Shown here piece by piece: positions 50,107 through 58,260 of a DNA stretch of 64,000 bases. The stretch's first letter is position 1, and each line of letters starts with the position of its first letter. The translations under genes and the position numbers were made by a program. Below the pieces are notes generated by a model, which saw only the letters and a list, made by a program, of their open reading frames with translations, had not been told where the DNA came from and did not search any database. The stretch is from the NCBI RefSeq assembly GCF_021216675.1, contig NZ_CP086120.1, forward strand, positions 5,330,501-5,394,500. Reading direction: 5' to 3'. The stretch comes from Streptomyces gobiensis. Its GTDB lineage: Bacteria; Actinomycetota; Actinomycetes; Streptomycetales; Streptomycetaceae.

Positions 50107-51468
50107 TCAGCGGTGACCGTCCGCCGCTGACAGCAGCCCGGACCAGTCCGGGATCTTCACCGTGGTACGCGACAGACTCCGCCCCAGCTCTGCCTCGGCC
50201 GCCTCGATCCCGAGCCAGCCGGGCCACTGAACGGGCTCCTGGCCCATCGCCCGCAGGGCGTCCAGCGGATCCTTGGAGGCCACCGGGCGGGCAGCGAGCG
50301 CGTCGGCGTCCGCCAGCAGTGAGGTCACGGTCTCCTTGGCACAGGGGCGGTTGGTGCCGATGACCCCGGTGGGCCCGCGCTTGATCCAGCCAGCGACATA
50401 CTCGCCGGGTGAGGGCGCCCCCTCGCGCAGCACCCGGCCCTGGTCATGCGGCACCGTCCCGGTCGAGGCGTCGAAGGGCAGGCCGGGCAGCGGGCTGCCG
50501 CGGTAGCCGACGGAACGCAGCACCAACTGCGCCTCGATGTCCTCAAAGCGCCCCGTGCCGGCGACTCCGCCCTGCCCGTCCGGCGCCGTCCGCTCGAACC
50601 GCACCGCCCGCACCGCGCCCTCCTCCGCGCCGAGGACCGCCACGGGCCGCAGGAAGAAGCGCAGCTCGATACGGCGCGGCCGCCCCCGGGGCGGGGTCCC
50701 GGCCCAGTCGCGCAGCGCGGCCACATTGCGCCGGGCGACCGCGGGCAGCCCGTCGGGGTCCGCGTACCGTGGATCGAGCGCCAGCTCCGCCTCCCGTACG
50801 GTGGCGTCGGCGCCCGGCAGTGAGCCCAGCTCACGCAGCTCCTTGGTGGTGAACTTGGCCTGCGACGGTCCCCGTCGGCCCACCATGTGGATCTCGGTGA
50901 CCGAGCCCGCCGCCAGGGCGTCCAGCGGCCCCTGCGGAATGTCGGTGCCGCGCAGCTCCTCGGTACCGCGCGCGAGGATCCGGGTCACATCGACGGCGAC
51001 ATTGCCGACCCCGATGACGACCGCGGACCGCGCCCCGAGGGCGAACCGGCCCGCCGCGGCATCCGGGTGGGCGCTGTACCAGGAGACGAAGTCGGTCGCT
51101 GAGTAGCTGCCCGGCAGGTCCTCGCCCGGGATGCCGAGCCGTCGGTCGGTCGCGGCGCCGACGCAGTAGACCACCGCCGGGTAGAGGCTGCGCAGCTCCT
51201 CGATGCCCACCCCGTCCGTACCGACCGGGACGTTCCCCAGGAAACGCACCCGGGGATCCTCCAGCACCCTGCGGAGATTGTTCTGCAGTGATTTGATCTT
51301 CTCGTGGTCGGGCGCCACGCCATAGCGGACCAGCCCATACGGGCAGGGCAGCCGGTCAAGCACGTCGATCGCCACCCCCGGGACCAGCTCCTGGTCAAGC
51401 AGGGACTGCGCGGCGTACACACCGCTGGGGCCCGAGCCGACAATGGCGACGCGCTGCAGAGGACTCAC
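50107..51468 (-). CDS. ferredoxin-NADP+ reductase (FprA/adrenodoxin-reductase type)
   Basis: The 453-residue flavoprotein opens 'VAIVGSGPSGVYAAQSL' (FAD) and has 'LPCPYGLVRYGVAPDH', a second dinucleotide fold 'SAVVIGVGNVAVDVTRIL', and C-terminal 'EYVAGWIKRGPTGVIGTNR'. This is the mycobacterial FprA class that passes electrons from NADPH to ferredoxins, often serving P450s. The GTG start follows AGGAA. A TetR gene lies 109 bp upstream on the same strand. Confidence 0.94.
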   Translation of the reverse strand: MSPLQRVAIVGSGPSGVYAAQSLLDQELVPGVAIDVLDRLPCPYGLVRYGVAPDHEKIKSLQNNLRRVLEDPRVRFLGNVPVGTDGVGIEELRSLYPAVVYCVGAATDRRLGIPGEDLPGSYSATDFVSWYSAHPDAAAGRFALGARSAVVIGVGNVAVDVTRILARGTEELRGTDIPQGPLDALAAGSVTEIHMVGRRGPSQAKFTTKELRELGSLPGADATVREAELALDPRYADPDGLPAVARRNVAALRDWAGTPPRGRPRRIELRFFLRPVAVLGAEEGAVRAVRFERTAPDGQGGVAGTGRFEDIEAQLVLRSVGYRGSPLPGLPFDASTGTVPHDQGRVLREGAPSPGEYVAGWIKRGPTGVIGTNRPCAKETVTSLLADADALAARPVASKDPLDALRAMGQEPVQWPGWLGIEAAEAELGRSLSRTTVKIPDWSGLLSAADGHR

Positions 51469-51577
51469 GGTCGGATTCCTTTCCGCCGGGTGATTCCAGC
51501 ATCGCACTGGAACGGGACGTACGGGAGTACGCCAGCGGGATGCGTGATGACTCAGTCGCGTCCCGGCCCCCAGCTTC

Positions 51578-52228
51578 CTACCGCTGAATCCCCGCCGGGA
51601 GCGGTGGCGTACCGGCGGGCGGTGCCGCCTCTGGCGGGACACCCTGCCGCCAGTCCAGCCCGTAGCGGGCGAAGAGCTCCGCCCGCAGCCGTGACAGCGG
51701 CATCGGCGCGCCGGGCAGCAGTACGGCCACGACCGCGCCCATCAACAGGGCCCGCAGCAGCGGATAGTCGGTCTCCGGACTGGCTGAGCCATAACGCGCC
51801 ACGGTGTCCCGCAGCAGCCCCGCGAGCCGCTGCTGCTCATCGCACTGGACAAAGCCGTCCTGCTGCAGAATCCCGGCCATATGTGTACGCATCAGCGTCG
51901 GGTGGTCCTGGGCCAGCCCCAGGATCGCGTCAATGGCCCGGGCCAGCAGCTCCCGCCCGGCATCCGGGCCAGTTGGCGCCGGCTCACGCCGGAGCGCGTC
52001 GGCGAGCGTCCGGTGCATCAGCCGGTGCACGGCGGACTGCAGCAAGTGCCGCTTGCCCGGGAAGTAATAGGACACCAGTCCCCGGGCTGCCCCGGCCCGG
52101 TCCGCTATATCACCGAGCGTGGTGGCTTCGTATCCGCGCTCACCCACGAGTTCGACCGTCGCTTGCAGCAGCCGTTCACGTGAGCGTCGGCGCAATTCTT
52201 CGTTGACCGAGGCGCTTCTGGGGGACAT
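51578..52228 (-). CDS. TetR-family transcriptional regulator
   Basis: The 216-residue protein has the HTH 'RERLLQATVELVGERGYEATTLGDIADRAGAARGLVSYYFPGKRHLL' region, then a helical ligand domain with 'HPTLMRTHMAGILQ' and a Pro-rich C-terminus. The perfect palindrome at 52267-52283 lies 39 bp upstream, consistent with autoregulation. It precedes the FprA gene in the same direction. Confidence 0.95.
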   Translation of the reverse strand: MSPRSASVNEELRRRSRERLLQATVELVGERGYEATTLGDIADRAGAARGLVSYYFPGKRHLLQSAVHRLMHRTLADALRREPAPTGPDAGRELLARAIDAILGLAQDHPTLMRTHMAGILQQDGFVQCDEQQRLAGLLRDTVARYGSASPETDYPLLRALLMGAVVAVLLPGAPMPLSRLRAELFARYGLDWRQGVPPEAAPPAGTPPLPAGIQR

Positions 52229-52248
52229 CCTGTAACTCCTGCGTTGAC

Positions 52249-52283
52249 TGGCTGCGAGCCAATATACTCAGCGCGGCGCTGAG
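52249..52283. promoter_or_regulatory. TetR operator candidates
   Basis: CTCAGCGC-G-GCGCTGAG (52267-52283) is a perfect 17-bp palindrome, and TGGCT-GCG-AGCCA (52249-52261) a second inverted repeat nearer the gene. Both lie just ahead of the TetR start, as expected for self-repression. Confidence 0.65.
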
Positions 52284-52304
52284 GGTGCCCAGTTGGGCAC
52301 CCTC
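52281..52304. terminator. strong hairpin terminator (proximal to TetR gene)
   Basis: GAGGGTGCCC (52281-52290) pairs perfectly with GGGCACCCTC (52295-52304) around AGTT. It lies between the M56 peptidase gene and the TetR gene, both minus strand. Confidence 0.65.
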
Positions 52305-52321
52305 AGGCCAAGGCCGCCGGT

Positions 52322-52348
52322 CTTGGGTGACGCGGGGGATCACCCAAG
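52322..52348. terminator. second hairpin after M56 peptidase gene
   Basis: CTTGGGTGA (52322-52330) pairs with TCACCCAAG (52340-52348) across 9 nt, about 87 bp past the peptidase stop. Confidence 0.6.
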
Positions 52349-52434
52349 GCCGGTTCTTCTCTGCCGTGTTTGGGTGTCAGCCGGATTATCCCGGCCCCGG
52401 GCAAGGGAAGTTACACAGCGGCGCCCTGGGGAGA

Positions 52435-53376
52435 TCAGCCCAGGGCGGAGAGACCGGGAACGAACGCGACCAGCAGGGGAACGAGCGGCACCAGCGAGGC
52501 CAGGGCCGTCATCCGCAGCCGACGGGCCACCGGGAGCCGTTCGGCGGGGGACAGCAGCCGGTTGACCCGGTGCGGAAGCTGGGCGCGATGGGCCGGGCAG
52601 GGGCCGAAGACACCGCGGTCCTCATTGAGCCCGACCAGGGCCAGCGCCGTGGTCAGCCGCCCATGGCGGCGGGAGGCGCAGTCGTCGGCGGCCAGCTCGA
52701 CCAGCCGGTGCATCTGGTGCCGGAACGCACGGAAGACCGGCACCCGCGGAAAGCCCGCGGCCAGCGCCGAGGAGCAGTGCAGCAGCCAGTCATGACGGGC
52801 CCGGACATGCCCCTCCTCATGGGCGAGTACGGCGTCCAGCTGCCGGCCCTTCAGCCGTCGCAGCGCGGCTGTGGTGACGATCAGCCGGGGCGCCGTACCG
52901 GGCAGCCACCAGGCATCGGGGTGCTCGCCCTCCAGGACGACCAGCCGCTCGTCGGAGCTCTCCTCCTCGCCGGGCAGCAACGGGGAACGCGTCCGCAGAC
53001 CGATGCGGCGCCTGCGGCGCCGGGAGCGTGTGGCGCGTACCTCCCGGCTGAGCATGGCCGCCGTCCAGATCCCGCCGCCGAAGAGCAGCACCGCCAGCGC
53101 GGCGGCCCAGGGCTGGCCCTCGGCGGAGAGCGCGTAGGCCTCGATGACCTGCCGGGGCGCGGGAGCGAAGACCTGACCGCGTACGACCTGCCAGGCCTCG
53201 GCGGCACAGAGTGCCATCGCGAGCACACAGCACATCAGTACGGCCGCCACCACGCACTGCCACATCCACAGCGCGAGCACCGGCTCACGGTCCGGCCAGG
53301 AACTGCGGGCCAGGACGCGTGGTGCCAGCACCGCGGTCAGACCACCCAGAAGCAGGAGCGCGAGCGCGACCATCAT
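52435..53376 (-). CDS. M56-family (BlaR1-like) membrane metallopeptidase
   Basis: The 313-residue protein has an N-terminal helix pair, further helices near residues 40-60 and 90-108, a cytosolic gluzincin-type 'HEEGHVRARHDW' zinc motif with downstream 'ELAADDCAS' Glu, and a final helix. This is the BlaR1/MecR1-like M56 peptidase without the sensor domain. In actinobacteria it normally sits beside a BlaI-type repressor; none is present here. A DUF5134 gene precedes it on the same strand. Confidence 0.92.
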   Translation of the reverse strand: MMVALALLLLGGLTAVLAPRVLARSSWPDREPVLALWMWQCVVAAVLMCCVLAMALCAAEAWQVVRGQVFAPAPRQVIEAYALSAEGQPWAAALAVLLFGGGIWTAAMLSREVRATRSRRRRRRIGLRTRSPLLPGEEESSDERLVVLEGEHPDAWWLPGTAPRLIVTTAALRRLKGRQLDAVLAHEEGHVRARHDWLLHCSSALAAGFPRVPVFRAFRHQMHRLVELAADDCASRRHGRLTTALALVGLNEDRGVFGPCPAHRAQLPHRVNRLLSPAERLPVARRLRMTALASLVPLVPLLVAFVPGLSALG

Positions 53377-53463
53377 GGCGCCAGACTAGGACCCGGCCGC
53401 TACCCGCGGGTACGGTCCGGCTGTCGAAGTGATGTATTCCTCACACCCCTCAGGCGTCAAGCC

Positions 53464-54024
53464 TCACAGCGTGATCAGCATGGCGAACATCCCCAGCGCC
53501 AGTGCCAGCCGGCCTGCGGTGGCCACTTCCGGTTGCCGCAGCACCCCGGCTGGGCCGGCCACGGGCGCCGGTGTGCGGACCGTCGTGGGCAGCAGCCGGA
53601 CGCTGCAGCACAGGGTGTAGGCGGCGAAGTAGACCAGCAGCGCTCCGGTCAGCAGCGGGATGCCGCCCGCCGCCGGGGAGTGCCCGGAGTGCGGTGCGGT
53701 GGGCGCGGCGGCCATGGTGCCCGCCATATAGATCATGGCAAGCGCTTCCACCAGGTGGTGCAGCTGGTGGGGCGCCCCGGAGCACAGCAGCGTCAGCGAC
53801 CACAATGCGGCCACCGCGAAGACCACCGCGAAGAGCAGCGGCGGAGGCGGCGCCACCGCTGAGGAGGGCACCGCCATCGTTGCCATGCCGAAGCCCATCA
53901 GCGCCTCAACCCCCGAGGCCTGCCGCTGCCTGGGGGTCTCCCGGCGGGTACGCAGCAGACAGTAGGTCCCAGCCATCCCGCACACCGCCACCAGTAACCA
54001 ACCGACCAGCGCCGGCCCGTGCAT
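53464..54024 (-). CDS. DUF5134 membrane protein
   Basis: The 186-residue protein has about five hydrophobic helices with 'HHLVEALAMIYMAGTMAA' and 'LMGFGMATMAVPSS', matching the DUF5134 family common in Streptomyces, often near copper or metal genes. Its His/Met-rich helices could bind metal, which is inference. It is 87 bp upstream of the M56 peptidase gene and may be in its operon. Confidence 0.85.
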   Translation of the reverse strand: MHGPALVGWLLVAVCGMAGTYCLLRTRRETPRQRQASGVEALMGFGMATMAVPSSAVAPPPPLLFAVVFAVAALWSLTLLCSGAPHQLHHLVEALAMIYMAGTMAAAPTAPHSGHSPAAGGIPLLTGALLVYFAAYTLCCSVRLLPTTVRTPAPVAGPAGVLRQPEVATAGRLALALGMFAMLITL

Positions 54025-54139
54025 ACGCACCCTCCCCGCTCGGCTCCCGGGAGGATTCCCCGCCCCTTCCGGCACAGGGGAGCGCACAGCAGCAACGGGG
54101 GAGCGCGGCCCGTCAGACGCCGCAGTCAGATACGGGGTG

Positions 54140-54532
54140 TCAGGTGCCGGGCCGGTATCTGAGGGGATGGTCCGCGGGGATCTCCACTACACAGATGCGG
54201 ACCTCATCCGGCGCGGCCAGCCACATCTCCACCAGCCCCCAGGGCTCCTTGACCGGCGGCCGGACCACCTCGACCCCCCGCGCCGAGAGCTCCTCATACG
54301 CCGCGGCCACATCGGCGACCTGGAGCCACAGCCGCAGCCCGGGACACATCGGTTCCTCGGCCCGGCCGGAGATCTCCAGAAACCCGCCGCCCAGAAAGTA
54401 GACGGTCCCGCGCTCGGGCCCGGTCCCGAACTCCCGGTGAACGGCGAGGCCCAGCGCCCGGCCGTAGAAGTCCCGGGCGGCCTCCGGATCGGTGGGCCGC
54501 AGCAGCACCCTGCTGCTCAGTACGTGCACCAT
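54140..54532 (-). CDS. VOC-family (glyoxalase-like) protein
   Basis: The 130-residue protein has 'SSRVLLRPTDPEAARDFYGRALGL', 'ERGTVYFLGGGFLEISG' and 'GLRLWLQVADVAAAYEELSARG', two VOC modules with metal-site candidates. The substrate is unknown. A GTG two codons upstream (54538) is another possible start. It is divergent from the GNAT gene. Confidence 0.9.
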   Translation of the reverse strand: MVHVLSSRVLLRPTDPEAARDFYGRALGLAVHREFGTGPERGTVYFLGGGFLEISGRAEEPMCPGLRLWLQVADVAAAYEELSARGVEVVRPPVKEPWGLVEMWLAAPDEVRICVVEIPADHPLRYRPGT

Positions 54533-54570
54533 GGACACGACTCTAGTGGCACCGCGTTAGGCTCCTGGCC

Positions 54571-55128
54571 ATGGACGCCGCACACACCACCGAGCTGGAT
54601 TTCCGGGACGCCACCGAGGACGACATCGCCGCGCTGGTCGCGCTGCTCGACTCGGCTTACCGAGGGGACGCCAGCCGGGCGGGGTGGACCACCGAGGCGG
54701 ATCTGCTGGACGGGCAGCGCACCGATCCCGAGGGTGTGCGGGAGGTCATCACGGCTCCGCAGAGCCGGCTGCTCGTCGTGGCGAGCGGCGGTGAGCTGGT
54801 GGCCTGCTGCCAGCTGGCGCGGCGTGCGGACCCGGTGGGGGAGACGGCCGCGTACTTCGGGATGTTCGCCGTCCGCCCCGGGTTGCAGGGCAATGGCCTG
54901 GGCAAGCGGATCCTGGCCGAGGCGGAGCACACCGTACGGGCCGAGTGGGGCGCCCGGGAGATGCAGATGACGGTGATATCCGCCCGGGAGGACCTGATCG
55001 CCTGGTATGAGCGCCGCGGGTATGCCCGTACCGGAAAGATGATCCCCTTCCCGTACGGCGAGGAGCGCTTTGGCATCCCGCGCCGCCCTGACCTCCAGTT
55101 CGAGCTGCTGGTCAAGCCGCTCGGCTGA
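54571..55128 (+). CDS. GNAT-family N-acetyltransferase
   Basis: The 185-residue protein has 'DFRDATEDDIAALVALLDSAYRG', the core 'AYFGMFAVRPGLQGNGLGKRILAEAE' with the RxxGxG/A acetyl-CoA loop, and 'ISAREDLIAWYERRGYARTG'. The substrate is unknown. Its stop overlaps the convergent GDPD gene by 17 bp. Confidence 0.92.
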   Translation: MDAAHTTELDFRDATEDDIAALVALLDSAYRGDASRAGWTTEADLLDGQRTDPEGVREVITAPQSRLLVVASGGELVACCQLARRADPVGETAAYFGMFAVRPGLQGNGLGKRILAEAEHTVRAEWGAREMQMTVISAREDLIAWYERRGYARTGKMIPFPYGEERFGIPRRPDLQFELLVKPLG

Positions 55129-55795
55129 CCGCCTCCCTGATGGCGGGCATATCGGTGATTACGCCGTCGAGCCCCAGCTCACGGGCGCGGGCCAGGTCCG
55201 CTGCCGAGTTGACCGTCCAGCTGATGACCTGGATACCCGCGGCGTGGCAGCGCTCCACGGTGTCGCTGTCCAGCTGGCACAGCTCGCAGGAGACCATGTA
55301 CGCGCCAAGAGCCTGGGCGCGTTCCGGGGCCGTGGGTGTGGAGGTGCCGGTGACGAGCACGAGGGGCATCTTGGGCAGCAGCTGACGGGTCTGACGCAGC
55401 ACCTCGTCATGGAAGGAGATCACGGTGACCCGCTGATGCAGGTCGCGCCGCTTGATCACCTCAGCGAGCGCCCGGGCCGCCGCGCGGTCCTTGATCTCGG
55501 CCTGGATGGGGGCCGTCACCGCGTCCACCACCTCTTCGAAAACCGGGATCCGCTCGCCCTGCCCCGCGTCCAGCTCGCGCAGCTCGGCGAGGGTGCGGTC
55601 GCTGATCAGGCCGGTGCCGTCGGTGGTGCGGTCCACCTCCGCGTCATGCATGACCACCAGCTCGCCGTCCTTGCTGAGATGCAGATCGAGCTCGATGGCG
55701 TCCATGCCCTCGAGCTCGGCCCGCCGGAAGGACCGCAGGGTGTTCTCCGGCTCGACACCCATCACCCCACGGTGACCGACGGTGAGTAGTGACAC
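55112..55795 (-). CDS. glycerophosphodiester phosphodiesterase
   Basis: The 227-residue GDPD has 'VGHRGVMGVEPENTLRSF' (catalytic His-Arg and Glu-Asn), 'IELDLHLSKDGELVVMHDAEVDRTT' (E-x-D and second His) and 'EIKDRAAA', with C-terminal 'ISWTVNSAADLARARELGLDGVITDMP'. It hydrolyses glycerophosphodiesters to glycerol-3-phosphate. It has no signal peptide. The GTG start lies 23 bp from a perfect 52-bp palindrome that must be in its leader or promoter. Confidence 0.93.
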   Translation of the reverse strand: MSLLTVGHRGVMGVEPENTLRSFRRAELEGMDAIELDLHLSKDGELVVMHDAEVDRTTDGTGLISDRTLAELRELDAGQGERIPVFEEVVDAVTAPIQAEIKDRAAARALAEVIKRRDLHQRVTVISFHDEVLRQTRQLLPKMPLVLVTGTSTPTAPERAQALGAYMVSCELCQLDSDTVERCHAAGIQVISWTVNSAADLARARELGLDGVITDMPAIREAVSRAA

Positions 55796-55818
55796 AGTGT
55801 GCTCGCTTCCGTGCGAAG

Positions 55819-55870
55819 GTCTGGCGGCGCATACGGTCCGTAGGCCTACGGACCGTATGCGCCGCCAGAC
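55819..55870. promoter_or_regulatory. perfect 52-bp palindrome, no spacer
   Basis: Positions 55819-55844 are the exact reverse complement of 55845-55870, centred on TAGGCCTA; the first mismatch is outside this span. Both strands read the same codons (VWRRIRSVGLRTVCAA) through it. It sits in the 270-bp divergent region between GDPD and DUF6421, nearest to GDPD. It could act as a two-way terminator or leader hairpin, a dimer-binding site, or a cruciform. Confidence 0.9.
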
Positions 55871-56065
55871 TAACGGCCACCGGTCAACACCGGCTGAACA
55901 GCTCGCATCGCGATGGTGCGAAACTGCTGTCCCGGCGGGGTGAGGCAGGAAATTTTCTGTGTGACACATCTCTAAACCGGAGGATTTCCCGATGCTGGCC
56001 TTGAGTAAGGGAACGTCATATGCCTACGGTGTCGATACGCGACGTTCTCCCGTGGAGGGACAGTG

Positions 56066-57463
56066 ATGACGGAGACCTTTTCGCCTGCGACAAACAAGGG
56101 CGGTGTTCTTCCCGCCGAGCCGGTGGTGTCTCACCCTGCCTGGAGTGAGCTCAAGGACGCCGTGGAGAAGATCCGGCCCTGGCAGTCCAAGGACGGCTCG
56201 ATCGACCTAGAGGCCGAGGACGCGCCCACCCGGGACACCGTCGAGGCCGAGGTTGACCGTGTCATCGCCGCCATCGAGCGGATCGCTCCGCTGCTGCCGT
56301 ACAACGACGCGTACCACCGGGCGCTCGTAGGTGACCTCCGCCGCTGGGCCGAGGGAGGCTTCGCCGTCCCCGACTTCCTGGACTCGCTGCTCGTCTTCCA
56401 GCCCGCTCAGCAGCGCGTCGACGGCCGCCAGCATCTGGTCGTCTTCCCGATGTACACCCAGAACGGCAACCCGGACCGCAACCTTGAGGCCGTCGTGCTG
56501 CGGATGGTCTGGCCCGACTGGCTCGCCGACCTGGAGCGCACCCGCTACGACAACCCGCTGTTCCTCGGCATCACCTTCGAGGACTTCACCAGCGGCTACG
56601 ACACCAACTCCGCCGTGCTCTTCCCGGAGACCATCGCCGTACGCGAGGCGCCCGAGCGGTTCACCTGGGGAGGCATCTTCTGCGACCGCGAGGCCGCCCG
56701 CTTCCGCCGTGTCATCGATGCCGCCTGCGAGGTCACCAGCCTCGAACTCCCCGAGGAGGCCAAGGGCCTCCTCACCGACCAGGAGCGTGCCCAGCAGACC
56801 TTCGTCCTGTGGGACATGGTCCACGACCGCACCCACAGCCACGGTGATCTGCCCTTTGACCCCTTCATGATCAAACAGCGCCAGCCCTTCTGGATGTACG
56901 GGCTGGAGGAGCTGCGCTGTGACCTGACCGCCTTCCACGAGGCCGTCCAGCTGGAGGCCGACGGCTTCCCGCAGGGCCGCGATGTCCAGTACGCCGTCAT
57001 ACTGGAACGCCTCTTCCGCTTCCCTGTCACCGGCGAACGCAACCGCAACTACGACGGCCTCGGCGGCCAGCTCCTCTTCGCGTATCTGCACCAGAACGAC
57101 GCGCTGCGCTGGCGGGACAACAAGCTCAGCATCGACTGGGACCGCGCCCGCGAGGTCACCGTACGGCTGCGCGAGGAGATCGAGACCCTCTACCGGGAGG
57201 GAATCGACCGGCCCAAGCTCGTGCACTGGCTCAAGGCCTACGAGCTGGTCTCCGCCTATCTCGCCCCGCACCCCGGATCGACCTGGGCCAAGGGCCCGGA
57301 GGCGCTGGATCTGAGCCTGCCACCGCGCAAACTCGTGGACGCGGTGCACCCGGATGAGTTTCCGCTGAGCATGTTCTACGAGGCACTTGCGAGGAAACTC
57401 CGTGGAGTGATCGCCTCCACCAAGGGCATCACCGCCGACAGCGCCGCACTCGCGGCGGCATGA
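56066..57463 (+). CDS. DUF6421 family protein, possible metalloenzyme
   Basis: The 465-residue protein matches the Streptomyces DUF6421 family, whose function is not known. It contains H253-D-R-T-H257 and, 25 residues later, E282-L-R-C-D286, which is the spacing of a gluzincin zinc site (HExxH...ExxxD) with Asp in place of the catalytic Glu. Further His residues are at 259 and 291. I see no signal peptide or membrane helix. The ATG follows a GGAGG-like 'GTGGAGGGACAG' site. It is the first gene of a three-gene operon. Confidence 0.8.
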   Translation: MTETFSPATNKGGVLPAEPVVSHPAWSELKDAVEKIRPWQSKDGSIDLEAEDAPTRDTVEAEVDRVIAAIERIAPLLPYNDAYHRALVGDLRRWAEGGFAVPDFLDSLLVFQPAQQRVDGRQHLVVFPMYTQNGNPDRNLEAVVLRMVWPDWLADLERTRYDNPLFLGITFEDFTSGYDTNSAVLFPETIAVREAPERFTWGGIFCDREAARFRRVIDAACEVTSLELPEEAKGLLTDQERAQQTFVLWDMVHDRTHSHGDLPFDPFMIKQRQPFWMYGLEELRCDLTAFHEAVQLEADGFPQGRDVQYAVILERLFRFPVTGERNRNYDGLGGQLLFAYLHQNDALRWRDNKLSIDWDRAREVTVRLREEIETLYREGIDRPKLVHWLKAYELVSAYLAPHPGSTWAKGPEALDLSLPPRKLVDAVHPDEFPLSMFYEALARKLRGVIASTKGITADSAALAAA

Positions 57464-57489
57464 GCATCAGAAAAGAGGAGGCGAGGAGC

Positions 57490-58260
57490 ATGAGTACTGC
57501 GACCCCGGGCAACGGAAACGGCGGACCGCTCGAAGGTGCGGTAGTGGCCGTGGCCGGTGCGGGCGGGCCCGCCGGACACGCGGCGCTGCTGCGTCTCGCC
57601 GAGGCGGGTGCCGTCGTGGTGGGATGCGACTCCGACCCCGAGCGGCTGGCGCAGGGCGTGGACGCCGCGCGGGACGCCCACGGTGGGGCCACCGTCATCG
57701 GTGACACCGTTGATCTGCTCAACCTGGAGGAGACCCGGGAATGGGCTCAGCGGACCGAGAAGGAGTTCGGCCGCGTCGACGGACTGGTGCACCTGGTGGG
57801 CGGCTGGCGCGGCTCGGCGACCTTCGCCGAAACCGACCTCGCCGACTGGGATGTCCTGGAGAAACTGCTGATCCGGACCGTTCAGCACACCTCGCTGGCC
57901 TTCGAAGGCCCCCTGAACCGCAGTGGCAACGGCCGCTTTCTGCTGATCAGCGCCGCAGGCGCGAGCAAGCCCACCGCGCCCAACGCCGCCTACGCCGCCG
58001 CCAAGTCCGCCGCCGAGGCCTGGACCCTGGCGCTGGCCGACGCCTTCCGGAAGACCGGGGGCGAGGAAGGTCCGCACGCCGCGGCTGCCATCTTGATTGT
58101 GAAGGCGCTGGTGCACGACGCGATGCGGGCCGAGCGACCCAACGCCAAGTTCGCGGGCTTCACGGATGTCAAGGAGCTGGCCGAGGCCATCATTGGGACA
58201 TGGAGCAAGCCCACCCAGGAAGTGAACGGAAACCGACTGTGGCTCACACCCCAGCCGTAA
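57490..58260 (+). CDS. short-chain dehydrogenase/reductase
   Basis: The 256-residue SDR has the cofactor loop 'VAVAGAGGPAGHAALLRLAEAG', 'GLVHLVGGWRGS' (equivalent of NNAG), 'LLISAAGASKPTAPNAAYAAAKSAAEAW' with the Ser/Tyr/Lys triad, and 'VNGNRLWLTPQ'. The substrate is unknown. I start at the ATG behind GGAGGCGAGGAGC; an ATG ten codons earlier overlaps the DUF6421 stop as ATGA. It is coupled on both sides. Confidence 0.92.
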   Translation: MSTATPGNGNGGPLEGAVVAVAGAGGPAGHAALLRLAEAGAVVVGCDSDPERLAQGVDAARDAHGGATVIGDTVDLLNLEETREWAQRTEKEFGRVDGLVHLVGGWRGSATFAETDLADWDVLEKLLIRTVQHTSLAFEGPLNRSGNGRFLLISAAGASKPTAPNAAYAAAKSAAEAWTLALADAFRKTGGEEGPHAAAAILIVKALVHDAMRAERPNAKFAGFTDVKELAEAIIGTWSKPTQEVNGNRLWLTPQP

